In this document: positions 1 to 6,273 of the stretch, piece after piece
How positions within the stretch are numbered: the stretch's first letter is position 1
How the letters are laid out: each line of letters begins with the position of its first letter
Source of the DNA: an uncultured Bryobacterales bacterium
GTDB lineage: Bacteria > Acidobacteriota > Terriglobia > Bryobacterales > Bryobacteraceae
NCBI GenBank assembly: GCA_937959285.1
Contig: CALGAR010000137.1
Coordinates: 1-16,261, forward strand
Reading direction: 5' to 3'
DNA length: 16,261 nucleotides
Position numbers and translations under genes: made by a program
The notes under the pieces: model-generated
What the model was told of the DNA's origin: nothing
Databases searched by the model: none
The model's input: the letters and a program-made list of their open reading frames with translations, nothing else

Positions 1-455
1 TTCAGTGGCGGGTGTGCGGCGGGCCGCCCGATCCGCTCAATGCGGTCGGAGGTCGCCCGATGGATCGGCAGGTGCGGGCTCCTGAATTCGCAGGACAAGA
101 AGTACGATGGGCAGCGGCAGGACATAGCTCGGCAGAATCTCCGGCGGCGCCAACCGCCTTCTGCTTCTCCTTCGCCGTCGCACGCAACTTCGTCGTGGCG
201 CCCAGTGTTTTCCTTTTTGATCTTCACGAAATTCGTGTTCAAGCACTGGCCTATGGCCACCGCGACAATGACTTGTTGAAAAGCCGCCTTTCAACACAAT
301 CGAATGCCCCAGATTACAGACGTTAGAGACGCCGGTTGCCTCTCATTGCAACCAGCCTCGGCTGTCCTCAACACGACAGCTTCGGGAAAGCAGGTCGAAA
401 CCGGACTGGTGCGCCCTCTGCGTTTGCTCCCCGGAGGACCAGAACGGCCCTCCCC
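1..455. other. No supported gene
   Basis: I see no convincing gene in this stretch. Open frames exist on both strands, but they overlap each other, are rich in Arg, Pro and Ser, and lack a recognisable domain or a good ribosome binding site. One minus-strand frame ending at 37 contains a short hydrophobic run (LPSYVLPLPIVLLVL), which could be the remnant or the end of a small membrane protein. This is too little to call. Confidence 0.5.
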
Positions 456-743
456 TCAAGCATGCGGCTGCAAGGCCAAGCTGCCCTGCACCGCCGGACT
501 TGCGCCAGCCGGCGGTCGCCCCGCCGCTGGCACGGTCTCGGTCTGCTTAGGCGCAGCCTGCTGGCGCTCGCCACCGGAAAATGCACCCGGTGTCACACGA
601 AGGGGTTCCCAGGGAACCCGATACTTGCGATGGCACCTCGGGCACCGGTAATAGCCGTTTACCGGCCACGTTGGGTCGGGATGCATCACCTTGCACCACG
701 CTCGGCCCAACTGTTCGAAAGCGCTCAGAACACGAGCGAGCAT
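456..743 (-). CDS. Small CxxC (zinc-binding-like) protein, unknown function
   Basis: This is a 95-residue protein that I cannot assign to a named family. Its first half is compact and looks coding: Cys17-x3-His21 is followed by Cys34-Pro-Arg-Cys37-His38, which together could hold one zinc ion, and a Trp/Pro-rich segment (HPDPTWPVNGYYR) lies between them. The second half, from about residue 50, is low-complexity Ala/Pro/Gly/Gln and probably disordered. The start at 743 is supported by an AGGAG ribosome binding site 9 nt upstream (inside GGACAGGAG), and a possible promoter lies at 811-840. It is transcribed in the same direction as the second CxxC protein (862-1092), with 118 nt between them. 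A regulatory or nucleic-acid-binding role is only a guess. The ribosome binding site and the Cys/His pattern make a real gene more likely than not. Confidence 0.6.
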   Translation of the reverse strand: MLARVLSAFEQLGRAWCKVMHPDPTWPVNGYYRCPRCHRKYRVPWEPLRVTPGAFSGGERQQAAPKQTETVPAAGRPPAGASPAVQGSLALQPHA

Positions 744-810
744 AAGATCCCACTCCTGTCCCGTTTGGACGCACGAAAGAAGAGTCCGGTTACACCCGTT
801 CCTTCACAAA

Positions 811-840
811 ATATTAGCACCCCCTACTCAACTTCTCCAA
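811..840 (-). promoter_or_regulatory. Possible sigma70-type promoter for the CxxC gene at 456-743
   Basis: On the minus strand TTGGAG (835-840) is followed, after 18 nt, by TAATAT (811-816). This resembles a -35/-10 pair with a weak -35 box. It would start a transcript near 804, about 60 nt upstream of the ATG at 743. This is seen by eye only, and the local AT-rich patch could give a chance match. Confidence 0.3.
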
Positions 841-861
841 TCTCACGAATTTGGCGATGCT

Positions 862-1092
862 CTAAACGGACAGTAGCCGCCCCGAGACAATCTGCCTGCA
901 CTGGGGACAGAACAGCCAAGCCGTCTCGCCCTCAGCAAGGCGCTGTGCCTGCTCGACGGAGGCGGGGAGTGCACATTTGCAGTTGGGACAGACTACGCTG
1001 CTGTCCCCGGGTGAGCTCCACGGCCGCCCCTTCCGGGCAGACTTCTCCGATTTCCCTTCCCGTAAGTCGTTGTGCGATTTATACATCCCCAT
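862..1092 (-). CDS. Small zinc-ribbon-like protein, unknown function
   Basis: This is a 76-residue protein with two CxxC pairs, Cys35-Pro-Asn-Cys38 and Cys62-Pro-Gln-Cys65, spaced 23 residues apart. That is the layout of a zinc ribbon. The first 30 residues are basic and polar (Lys, Arg, Ser) and probably flexible. A zinc ribbon of this size usually acts as a nucleic-acid-binding or protein-interaction module, but nothing here points to a partner. The start is uncertain: the ribosome binding site upstream of 1092 is weak (AAAGAG, rather far), and an ATG two codons further in is an alternative. The gene lies alone between the BON-domain gene and the other CxxC protein. The paired motifs make a chance frame unlikely. 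Confidence 0.55.
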   Translation of the reverse strand: MGMYKSHNDLREGKSEKSARKGRPWSSPGDSSVVCPNCKCALPASVEQAQRLAEGETAWLFCPQCRQIVSGRLLSV

Positions 1093-1322
1093 CGACTTAA
1101 ATGGTTCACTCTTTCTGTCAAAACAGATGCATTGGCTCGAATGGCGGTTGCTGGCTGCGGGGACCTACAGCTATACGGCTAGGCGGGAAAGATGACGACC
1201 ATCCGGAAGCAGAACGGCTCTGAGTGGCGATGATAGGAGTCTCGCGGTATGGATCGGAAGGGGAGTCGAGCCAAGCGGGCGTCGCCTCCCCCTTCCGAGC
1301 GGCGCAAGAAAGAATCGCAGCG

Positions 1323-1336
1323 TTGCCGGAAGGCAA
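1323..1336 (-). terminator. Weak hairpin after the BON-domain gene
   Basis: A perfect 5-bp stem (TTGCC/GGCAA) closes a 4-nt loop 13 nt downstream of the BON gene's stop codon on the minus strand. It is followed by a pyrimidine-rich stretch (ATTCTTTCTT) rather than a true U tract. It could be a weak intrinsic terminator, but a short stem like this can arise by chance. The rest of 1093-1349 shows no gene. Confidence 0.25.
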
Positions 1337-1349
1337 GCCGACGCGGATG

Positions 1350-2012
1350 CTACGGGAGGACGGTAAGGTGACTTTCGACGCGTGAGGTTCCAGGAGCAGA
1401 CCAGGCGGCGTGTTCCGCTTCCCTCTTTTCGGCCCACGAACTCACACTGCCGTAGAGTTTTACGGTGCTGTTCTCGACGTCGACCGTAATCCGCCTGGCG
1501 TCGAGCTGGGCGTTGCGTTTGAGAGCTTCTTCAATCTTTCGCCTGACTTCCGCCACATTCACCCTTGGCTTGACCTCGATGTTGTTGGTGATGCCAACGA
1601 CTCCCTTCAGCTTCTTCACCGCTGATTCGGCCAGGCTTTTCTCGAATTGCCAATCAACCGTGCCCTCCAGCGTCACCCAGCCGTTCTTAACAGTCGCTTT
1701 GATCTTGTCTGACGGTATGCTGACGTGGCTCTCCAGCTCGTTGACGACGTCCCTGGCGATCTCCGGATCCGTGCGCTCCGACAGTAGCTTGACTTCGATG
1801 TCGTTTGCGACCGCACTGACCCCGTATACGCGCTTCGCAGCCTTCTCAGCGGCATCCTTCTCCCAATAGCTGTGTACGTAACCGGTTAGAGTCACTACAC
1901 CATCTTTCACTCTCACCGCAATATCGTTCGAAGTAATCTTAGGATCCCATTTGAGTTCGGATAATACTGCGTCGTAGATAGCTTCATCCGATGTTGCAGT
2001 CGTTACAGCCAT
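1350..2012 (-). CDS. Triple BON-domain protein (OsmY-like)
   Basis: This is a 220-residue protein made of three BON domains in tandem, at about residues 8-76, 83-148 and 152-218. Each shows the family pattern: a helix with charged residues, an 'I.V.V.DG.VTL.G.V' strand pair, a helix of Ala/Glu/Lys, then 'GV..V.N.I.V'. The third ends in AAWSAPGTSRVESHLTV, a common closing motif in such proteins. BON domains are thought to bind phospholipid membranes or other hydrophobic ligands, and OsmY relatives respond to osmotic and other stress. This one has no signal peptide, so it is probably cytoplasmic, unlike periplasmic OsmY. The frame stays open to 2108, but the ATG at 2012 is the better start because GGAGG sits 7 nt before it and homology begins there. 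It stands alone, 244 nt downstream of the AhpD-like gene's end, and probably has its own promoter. Confidence 0.9.
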   Translation of the reverse strand: MAVTTATSDEAIYDAVLSELKWDPKITSNDIAVRVKDGVVTLTGYVHSYWEKDAAEKAAKRVYGVSAVANDIEVKLLSERTDPEIARDVVNELESHVSIPSDKIKATVKNGWVTLEGTVDWQFEKSLAESAVKKLKGVVGITNNIEVKPRVNVAEVRRKIEEALKRNAQLDARRITVDVENSTVKLYGSVSSWAEKREAEHAAWSAPGTSRVESHLTVLP

Positions 2013-2019
2013 TGCAAGT

Positions 2020-2024
2020 CCTCC
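2020..2024 (-). promoter_or_regulatory. Strong ribosome binding site fixing the BON-gene start
   Basis: GGAGG lies 7 nt upstream of the ATG at 2010-2012. It settles the start against the longer open frame that begins at 2108, whose extra 32 residues have no recognisable content. Confidence 0.8.
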
Positions 2025-2136
2025 ATTGCTTGGATGTCGAATCCCGAAACGATGTCCGTGCAGCGATTGGGCTATACAGTCCACAACCCATCCCCCGACA
2101 TCTCCCAATCGGAAGACGATCGGTGCGGGAGTAACG

Positions 2137-2161
2137 CTTCCCTCAAATTTTTAAGAGGAAG
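2137..2161. repeat. Imperfect inverted repeat, AT-rich loop
   Basis: CTTCCCTC (2137-2144) can pair with GAGGAAG (2155-2161) with one bulged C, enclosing the AT-rich loop AAATTTTTAA. It lies between the end of the nine-gene operon and the BON gene. It could be a secondary terminator or a regulatory stem, or may be incidental. Confidence 0.25.
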
Positions 2162-2187
2162 GGCGAAGCAGAAGTGATTGAGCGCCT

Positions 2188-2224
2188 GCGGTATCGCCCA
2201 GCCGGCTGCGCTGGGCGATCTCGC
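2188..2224 (-). terminator. Candidate terminator of the nine-gene operon
   Basis: ATCGCCCAG (2193-2201) and CTGGGCGAT (2211-2219) form a perfect 9-bp stem around a 9-nt loop. Beyond a 2x2 mismatch, GCG/CGC adds three more pairs. It begins about 32 nt after the stop codon of the AhpD-like gene, where an operon terminator would be expected. No U tract follows on the minus strand, so it may work with Rho, protect the 3' end, or mark a pause rather than act as a classic intrinsic terminator. Confidence 0.4.
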
Positions 2225-2256
2225 AGAAACCGGTTACACAGGAGGAAAAGCTTGGC

Positions 2257-2673
2257 CTATTTGCCGGAGGCGCTGGAGACGTTTCGAAACTGCTCGTCAA
2301 TTTCGATCTGATAGCCGGTGGCGAGCCGGTTCGTCTCGTTGGCCATGCCCACCACTGCCATCAGTTCCGCAAACATTTCGTCTGTCATCCCTGCTTTCCG
2401 TGCAGCGGCGGTATGAGAGGCGATGCAGTAGCCGCATTGATTGGTGACGCTCACGGCGAGGTACAGCAACTCCTTCGTCAGAGGATCGAGAGCGCCGGGA
2501 GCCATTACCTGTTTGACGCTTTCCCACGTCCTTTTCAACGTCTCCGGGTGGCACGCAAGAGCCTTCCAGAAGTTGTTGATCCGGTCGGTCTTCCGCGTAG
2601 CCATGATGTCGTCGTAAACGGCACGCACCTCAGGGCTCGCGTCTTCGTACTCCACCAATCCTAATGTCGCCAT
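2257..2673 (-). CDS. AhpD-like / carboxymuconolactone decarboxylase family protein
   Basis: This is a 138-residue all-helical protein of the AhpD/CMD family. The redox motif is complete: Cys80-Gly-Tyr-Cys83 with His87 three residues on, preceded by Glu68 in the KELLYLAVS helix. In AhpD these residues relay reducing equivalents to, or act on, peroxides through a thiol/disulfide cycle. The true decarboxylases lack the cysteines, so a redox role is more likely than ring-cleavage metabolism. It has no signal peptide and should be cytoplasmic. It is the last gene of the operon, starting 3 nt after the DUF4175 stop, and its likely ribosome binding site (AAAGGA) overlaps the end of that gene, which suggests coupled translation. 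Pairing an oxidative-stress protein with Bat-type genes fits the aerotolerance idea, but the link is an inference. The substrate is unknown. Confidence 0.85.
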   Translation of the reverse strand: MATLGLVEYEDASPEVRAVYDDIMATRKTDRINNFWKALACHPETLKRTWESVKQVMAPGALDPLTKELLYLAVSVTNQCGYCIASHTAAARKAGMTDEMFAELMAVVGMANETNRLATGYQIEIDEQFRNVSSASGK

Positions 2674-2676
2674 CCC

Positions 2677-5600
2677 TTAATTTTGTCCTTTACTCAAGCG
2701 ACGGAAATACTCCGCGACCGCGTCGGCGTACCCGGTTGGAACCCGATCAACCAGACCGCTGCGCACCTGACCCGATTGCCCGTTCTCGGCCTGCCGCCGA
2801 AGCTGCAGCTCCAACTGCTCGAGCGACGGAAGGATCTGCGAGATCAGGCGCTGGACCAGCTCGGGATTGCCGGGGAAGCGCTTCGGGTCGAGCCGCTGCA
2901 TCTGACGAATCAGATCCTGCACGTCCTCCGCCGCCTCCGGATTGTCAGCCAGAGACTGACGCAGGCCGGAGAGTTCCCGCATGCCTTCACGCCACGCGCG
3001 CTCCACTTCCTCCGCTGTAGCCGCGCGAGGAGCCCGGATTAGGCCGTTATATTGGCGGTCTCCCGTGTTCATTGCGGCGTAGCTGCCGCCTCCGGCTCTG
3101 CCGCCACCGTTCCAGTTGATGCCGCCTTGGCCGTTCGCGTCTTGCCCGGGCTGTTGTCCGGGGGAGCCCTGCTGTCCGTGCCCGCTCTGCTGCCCTTGAG
3201 CGCCTTCCCGGCCCTGCTGCTGTCCCTGCTGCCCTTGGCCAGACTGCTGGCCCTGCCCGCGCTCCTGACCGCGCCGGCTGGCATCCGCCATCTGCTGCAG
3301 CTGGTTGCGCAATCTCTCGACCCGCTCCAGCGCGCTCTCCGTCTGTCCGCTCTTTCCGCTCTGGTTGCCCATTGCTCCCTGGGCCTGGCGCACCTGCTCG
3401 GCAATCCGCTCAAGCCCTTGGGTGACGGGCGTCTCTCGATCCAGAATTGCTGCGGCATAGCCGCGCCGGATCCACTCAGCTCCGAACTTCATCCGCAAGG
3501 GCAGCTCGTTCTCCTGCAGCTCGCTCAACGCATCCCGGAGCTTTGCCGCCGCCTCCCGTTGCGATCCCTGCATCTCCCGGGCCGCGGATTGAAGGTCCCG
3601 TTCGAGACGCTGGAGTTCCTGGAGCATCTGCTGTTTTTCGGCGGCGAGCTTTTCCACGTCACGCCGAGTCTGCCCAAGGGTCATGCCTTGCCCGCGCTGG
3701 CCGCCGTAAGTCTGGCGGAGCCGCTGCTCGAAGTCACGCTGCTGATTGGCAAGGCTCTCCGCCCGCTGCTTCAAGTCCTCGACTCGGTCTTTTGCTTCCT
3801 GCTGGCGTAGCCCGCTCAAGAGCTCCCGAGCCTCCTGGAGCCTCTCAGCGGCTCGACGGCCTTCAGCGGTATTCGCTCCATCGGGCTGTGTCGCGCGCCG
3901 CATATCTTCCGTCGCCTGCCGGAGCCGTTCGATCGCCTTCTCCACTCGGGGATCGATTGCACCACGGCCACTCATCGCGCCCAAGCGGCGCTGTGTGTCA
4001 GGCCGGCCCTGCGCCTGCTGGCCGGATTGTCCCGACTGCTGCCCGCTCTGTCCCTGCTGCCCCGATTGCTGGCCCTGTGTGTCGCCGCGGGCCAACTGCT
4101 CCATGCGCCGCCTCAGCTCTTCCGCCTCACGGCGCAGCATTTCCTGCTGCCAGCGCTGCTGGAAGCTCTGCTGCGGGCGGTTCTGCGCCGAGCTCAACTG
4201 CTGCTGCCGGCGTGCCAATTCTTCGAGCCGCTTTAAGGCTTCGTCCACCTCGCGCGCCTGCTGGCTTGCCGACTGCACGGACTGTCCTGTCTCGTACTGA
4301 TTCTTTTCCGTATCGAGCTCCAGGTCGAAGAGGCTCTCCAGATCGCGGCCAGCTCCGCCGCCGCCCCCTCCGCCGCCTCTAGCGCCAAACGCCACCTGGA
4401 TCTGGCGGAACGTTGCTTCTGCGCGGAGCAGGTGCTGAAGCGCCCGCTGTTCAGGAGGCAGCGCGTCCTTCCAGCGAATTCCGCGCAACTGCTCTACCGC
4501 CTCTCCCATCGCCTCGGCCGCCGCTTCCATGGACTTCGAGAACTGCTGGAACTCCTGGTTCTCGCGCGAGAGCTCACGGCTGCGCATGCGTTGCGCCAGG
4601 GATTTGGCCTGATCCCGCAGCTTGCCCTGCACATCGGCGAGGAACTTGGCGTCCTCTTCGGCGCCTTGGTTCTTCCTAGCTCCGTTCCGCAACTGGTTGA
4701 ACGTTGCAGCAATGATTTCCTTCTGCCGGTCAGAGATCCGTTCCGGGGCGCTCATGCCGCCCCCCGCGCCGCCTCCCATCTGCTGCGACTGCGTCACTTC
4801 GCGCTCGTACGGTTGCGCCTCAATGAAGTACATGTCCGTGCGGGAGGTTGTGCGGGCGTCGCGGGCAATCGCGTAGAAGCTGACGACATCTCCGGGCGAG
4901 AGCTTATAGTCTTCGAGCGCGATCACGGCCTCTCCGAAACTCTCCTTCGCGCCCCTGCCCTTCAGCAGCGGGACCGACTTCTCCTCGCCGCCGTTGACGG
5001 AGTATTTCAGGGTGACTTCCTCCAGGCCGAAGTCGTCCTCGGCCTCCACTTCAATCGTCACCTCCTCAACGGGAAGCACGCGAGCGTCACGGCCCGGACG
5101 CCGGATCTTCACAGAAGGACCGGATTCAGGGCGAGCCTCGATAAAGAAATCCTCCGAGATTCGAACCGTCTCGTCACCCTCAATTGCTGCGATGTGATAC
5201 ATGCCGGATTTTTCAATCTTGATCCGGCCGACCACCCAGCTATCCTGCTTCCGCTCAAGCGGAATGCGGGTTTCCCCGTCGATCACAAGCACACCCTTGG
5301 GCAGCTCCTTGTCCGTCTCGATCTCGACCTCCGCCTCGGTACCCTCCACAGCACGCAAGTCCCCGCCGGGGTCCTCGACGACGTTCTTCAACCCTGTCCA
5401 CTTCGGGAAGTTGTAGGTCACGCGGATCTTCCTTACAGCGGGCAGATCGACGACCGTCAGCGTGTGCTTTTCCGATCGAACCGAGCCGGCCTCGACGTAA
5501 TATTCGACGGTCTGGCTCAAACCGGCGAACAGAAACTCGAACGCGGAACTTCCGGGCTGGGGCTCCATCTGAACCTCTTCCCACTTCGACGTGCCCTCGT

Positions 5601-6273
5601 ATCGGGCATAGAGCCGCGCTCCGCGAGCCTGGAAGCCGACCAAACTCGCAGAGATCAACTGATCAGACCCTCTCCGCACCTTCTGGTCCCCCGGCTGTAC
5701 CAGGATGCTGTAGAAAGAAGCGGCGCCCGACTTCGGCGTGCCACCCCAGAGCAAGGATGCTCCGTGACCAAGGAAGCCGGGACCAGCAAGGATCAGCCAA
5801 AGGAGTCCGCCAATTCCCGCCGCAGCGGCGGAGAGCCCGCCAACCGCCCACGCCTTTCCAGCTACCCGCTCCGGCACTGCCTGCTCCGCAATGCGCACCG
5901 TGTCCGCGGCAAGCAATTGCACGAACGGGTCCGAAGCGCCATCCTTCTCCATTCGCTCCGCGACGGTCACCAGACGCTGCTCGAACTCTGGAAACTTGCT
6001 CTCGGCACGTTTGGCGGCAAAATGCCGGTTCAGCCGCAGCAGCGGCAGCACGATGCCGAAAGCCAGCGCCAGAGCGACGGCGACAAACAGCGCCATCCTC
6101 GCCCAAAGCAGGCTCCCCGGAGAGAAGGCAAAGGAATTTACGATCAGGACCAGCAGGACCGTGACGAGCAACGCAGCCACAGACAAGAGGGCAGCGCCGC
6201 GGCCAACCGCGCTCCAGCGAAGCCGCTGCTCCAACTGGCGGAGGTAGCCGTTCAAGCGATCGAAAGAGCTCAT
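2677..6273 (-). CDS. DUF4175-type large membrane protein with Q/G-rich coiled coils
   Basis: This is a 1198-residue protein. Three hydrophobic segments near the N-terminus (about 27-47, 56-78 and 146-164) anchor it. A beta-rich, probably Ig-like part follows (about 185-490; note VTYNFPKWTGL and AEDDFGLEEVTLKYSV). From about 510 to the end it is charged coiled coil broken by low-complexity blocks: eight glycines at 633-640 and Gln/Gly/Ser repeats at 731-757 and 1002-1050. The C-terminal tail (DRVPTGYADAVAEYFRRLS) is typical of the family. No enzymatic motif is visible, so it probably acts as an envelope scaffold. Proteins of this type are usually found beside MoxR, DUF58 and BatA-like genes, as here. 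The start is firm: AAGGAG lies 5 nt before the ATG, and this ATG overlaps the stop of the BatA-like gene by 4 nt. The exact function is unknown. Confidence 0.85.
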   Translation of the reverse strand: MSSFDRLNGYLRQLEQRLRWSAVGRGAALLSVAALLVTVLLVLIVNSFAFSPGSLLWARMALFVAVALALAFGIVLPLLRLNRHFAAKRAESKFPEFEQRLVTVAERMEKDGASDPFVQLLAADTVRIAEQAVPERVAGKAWAVGGLSAAAAGIGGLLWLILAGPGFLGHGASLLWGGTPKSGAASFYSILVQPGDQKVRRGSDQLISASLVGFQARGARLYARYEGTSKWEEVQMEPQPGSSAFEFLFAGLSQTVEYYVEAGSVRSEKHTLTVVDLPAVRKIRVTYNFPKWTGLKNVVEDPGGDLRAVEGTEAEVEIETDKELPKGVLVIDGETRIPLERKQDSWVVGRIKIEKSGMYHIAAIEGDETVRISEDFFIEARPESGPSVKIRRPGRDARVLPVEEVTIEVEAEDDFGLEEVTLKYSVNGGEEKSVPLLKGRGAKESFGEAVIALEDYKLSPGDVVSFYAIARDARTTSRTDMYFIEAQPYEREVTQSQQMGGGAGGGMSAPERISDRQKEIIAATFNQLRNGARKNQGAEEDAKFLADVQGKLRDQAKSLAQRMRSRELSRENQEFQQFSKSMEAAAEAMGEAVEQLRGIRWKDALPPEQRALQHLLRAEATFRQIQVAFGARGGGGGGGGAGRDLESLFDLELDTEKNQYETGQSVQSASQQAREVDEALKRLEELARRQQQLSSAQNRPQQSFQQRWQQEMLRREAEELRRRMEQLARGDTQGQQSGQQGQSGQQSGQSGQQAQGRPDTQRRLGAMSGRGAIDPRVEKAIERLRQATEDMRRATQPDGANTAEGRRAAERLQEARELLSGLRQQEAKDRVEDLKQRAESLANQQRDFEQRLRQTYGGQRGQGMTLGQTRRDVEKLAAEKQQMLQELQRLERDLQSAAREMQGSQREAAAKLRDALSELQENELPLRMKFGAEWIRRGYAAAILDRETPVTQGLERIAEQVRQAQGAMGNQSGKSGQTESALERVERLRNQLQQMADASRRGQERGQGQQSGQGQQGQQQGREGAQGQQSGHGQQGSPGQQPGQDANGQGGINWNGGGRAGGGSYAAMNTGDRQYNGLIRAPRAATAEEVERAWREGMRELSGLRQSLADNPEAAEDVQDLIRQMQRLDPKRFPGNPELVQRLISQILPSLEQLELQLRRQAENGQSGQVRSGLVDRVPTGYADAVAEYFRRLSKGQN
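3124..3270 (-). repeat. Second Gln/Gly low-complexity block inside the DUF4175 gene
   Basis: This codes for residues 1002-1050, an irregular run of QGQQSG- and GQQG-type units rich in Gln, Gly and Ser, and it shows on the plus strand as repeated CTG/TTG/CCC triplets. It is an in-frame, translated repeat, not a mobile or CRISPR repeat. Such tracts can expand or contract by slippage, so length may vary between strains. Confidence 0.75.
4003..4083 (-). repeat. First Gln/Gly low-complexity block inside the DUF4175 gene
   Basis: This codes for residues 731-757, built from GQQSGQ-like units. It has the same composition as the block at 3124-3270, and the two are separated by about 245 residues of normal coiled coil. 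The pair probably forms flexible linkers between helical segments. Confidence 0.75.

Noticed and set aside
336..1100. A 254-codon plus-strand frame across the small CxxC genes
   Set aside because: It has no domain and is full of Arg, Pro and Ser. The minus-strand frames in the same place carry Cys motifs, and one of them has a good ribosome binding site.
1115..1126. CTGTCAAAACAG inverted repeat and a perfect TTGACA on the minus strand
   Set aside because: No -10 box lies at a workable distance before the ATG at 1092, and the repeat is only 4 bp per arm. Chance is a sufficient explanation.
2013..2108. A longer BON protein starting at 2108
   Set aside because: The extra 32 residues show no domain, and the ATG at 2012 has an ideal GGAGG site.
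3124..4083. Repeated CTG/CCC triplet patterns that might suggest a CRISPR array or satellite repeat
   Set aside because: The units are short, irregular, in frame, and coded as Gln/Gly/Ser in the DUF4175 protein. There are no equal spacers.
3052..4382. Plus-strand open frames rich in Leu, Ala and Pro (252 and 311 codons)
   Set aside because: They arise from the Gln/Gly and coiled-coil codons of the DUF4175 gene read in reverse. The hydrophobic look comes from CTG repeats, not from a membrane protein.
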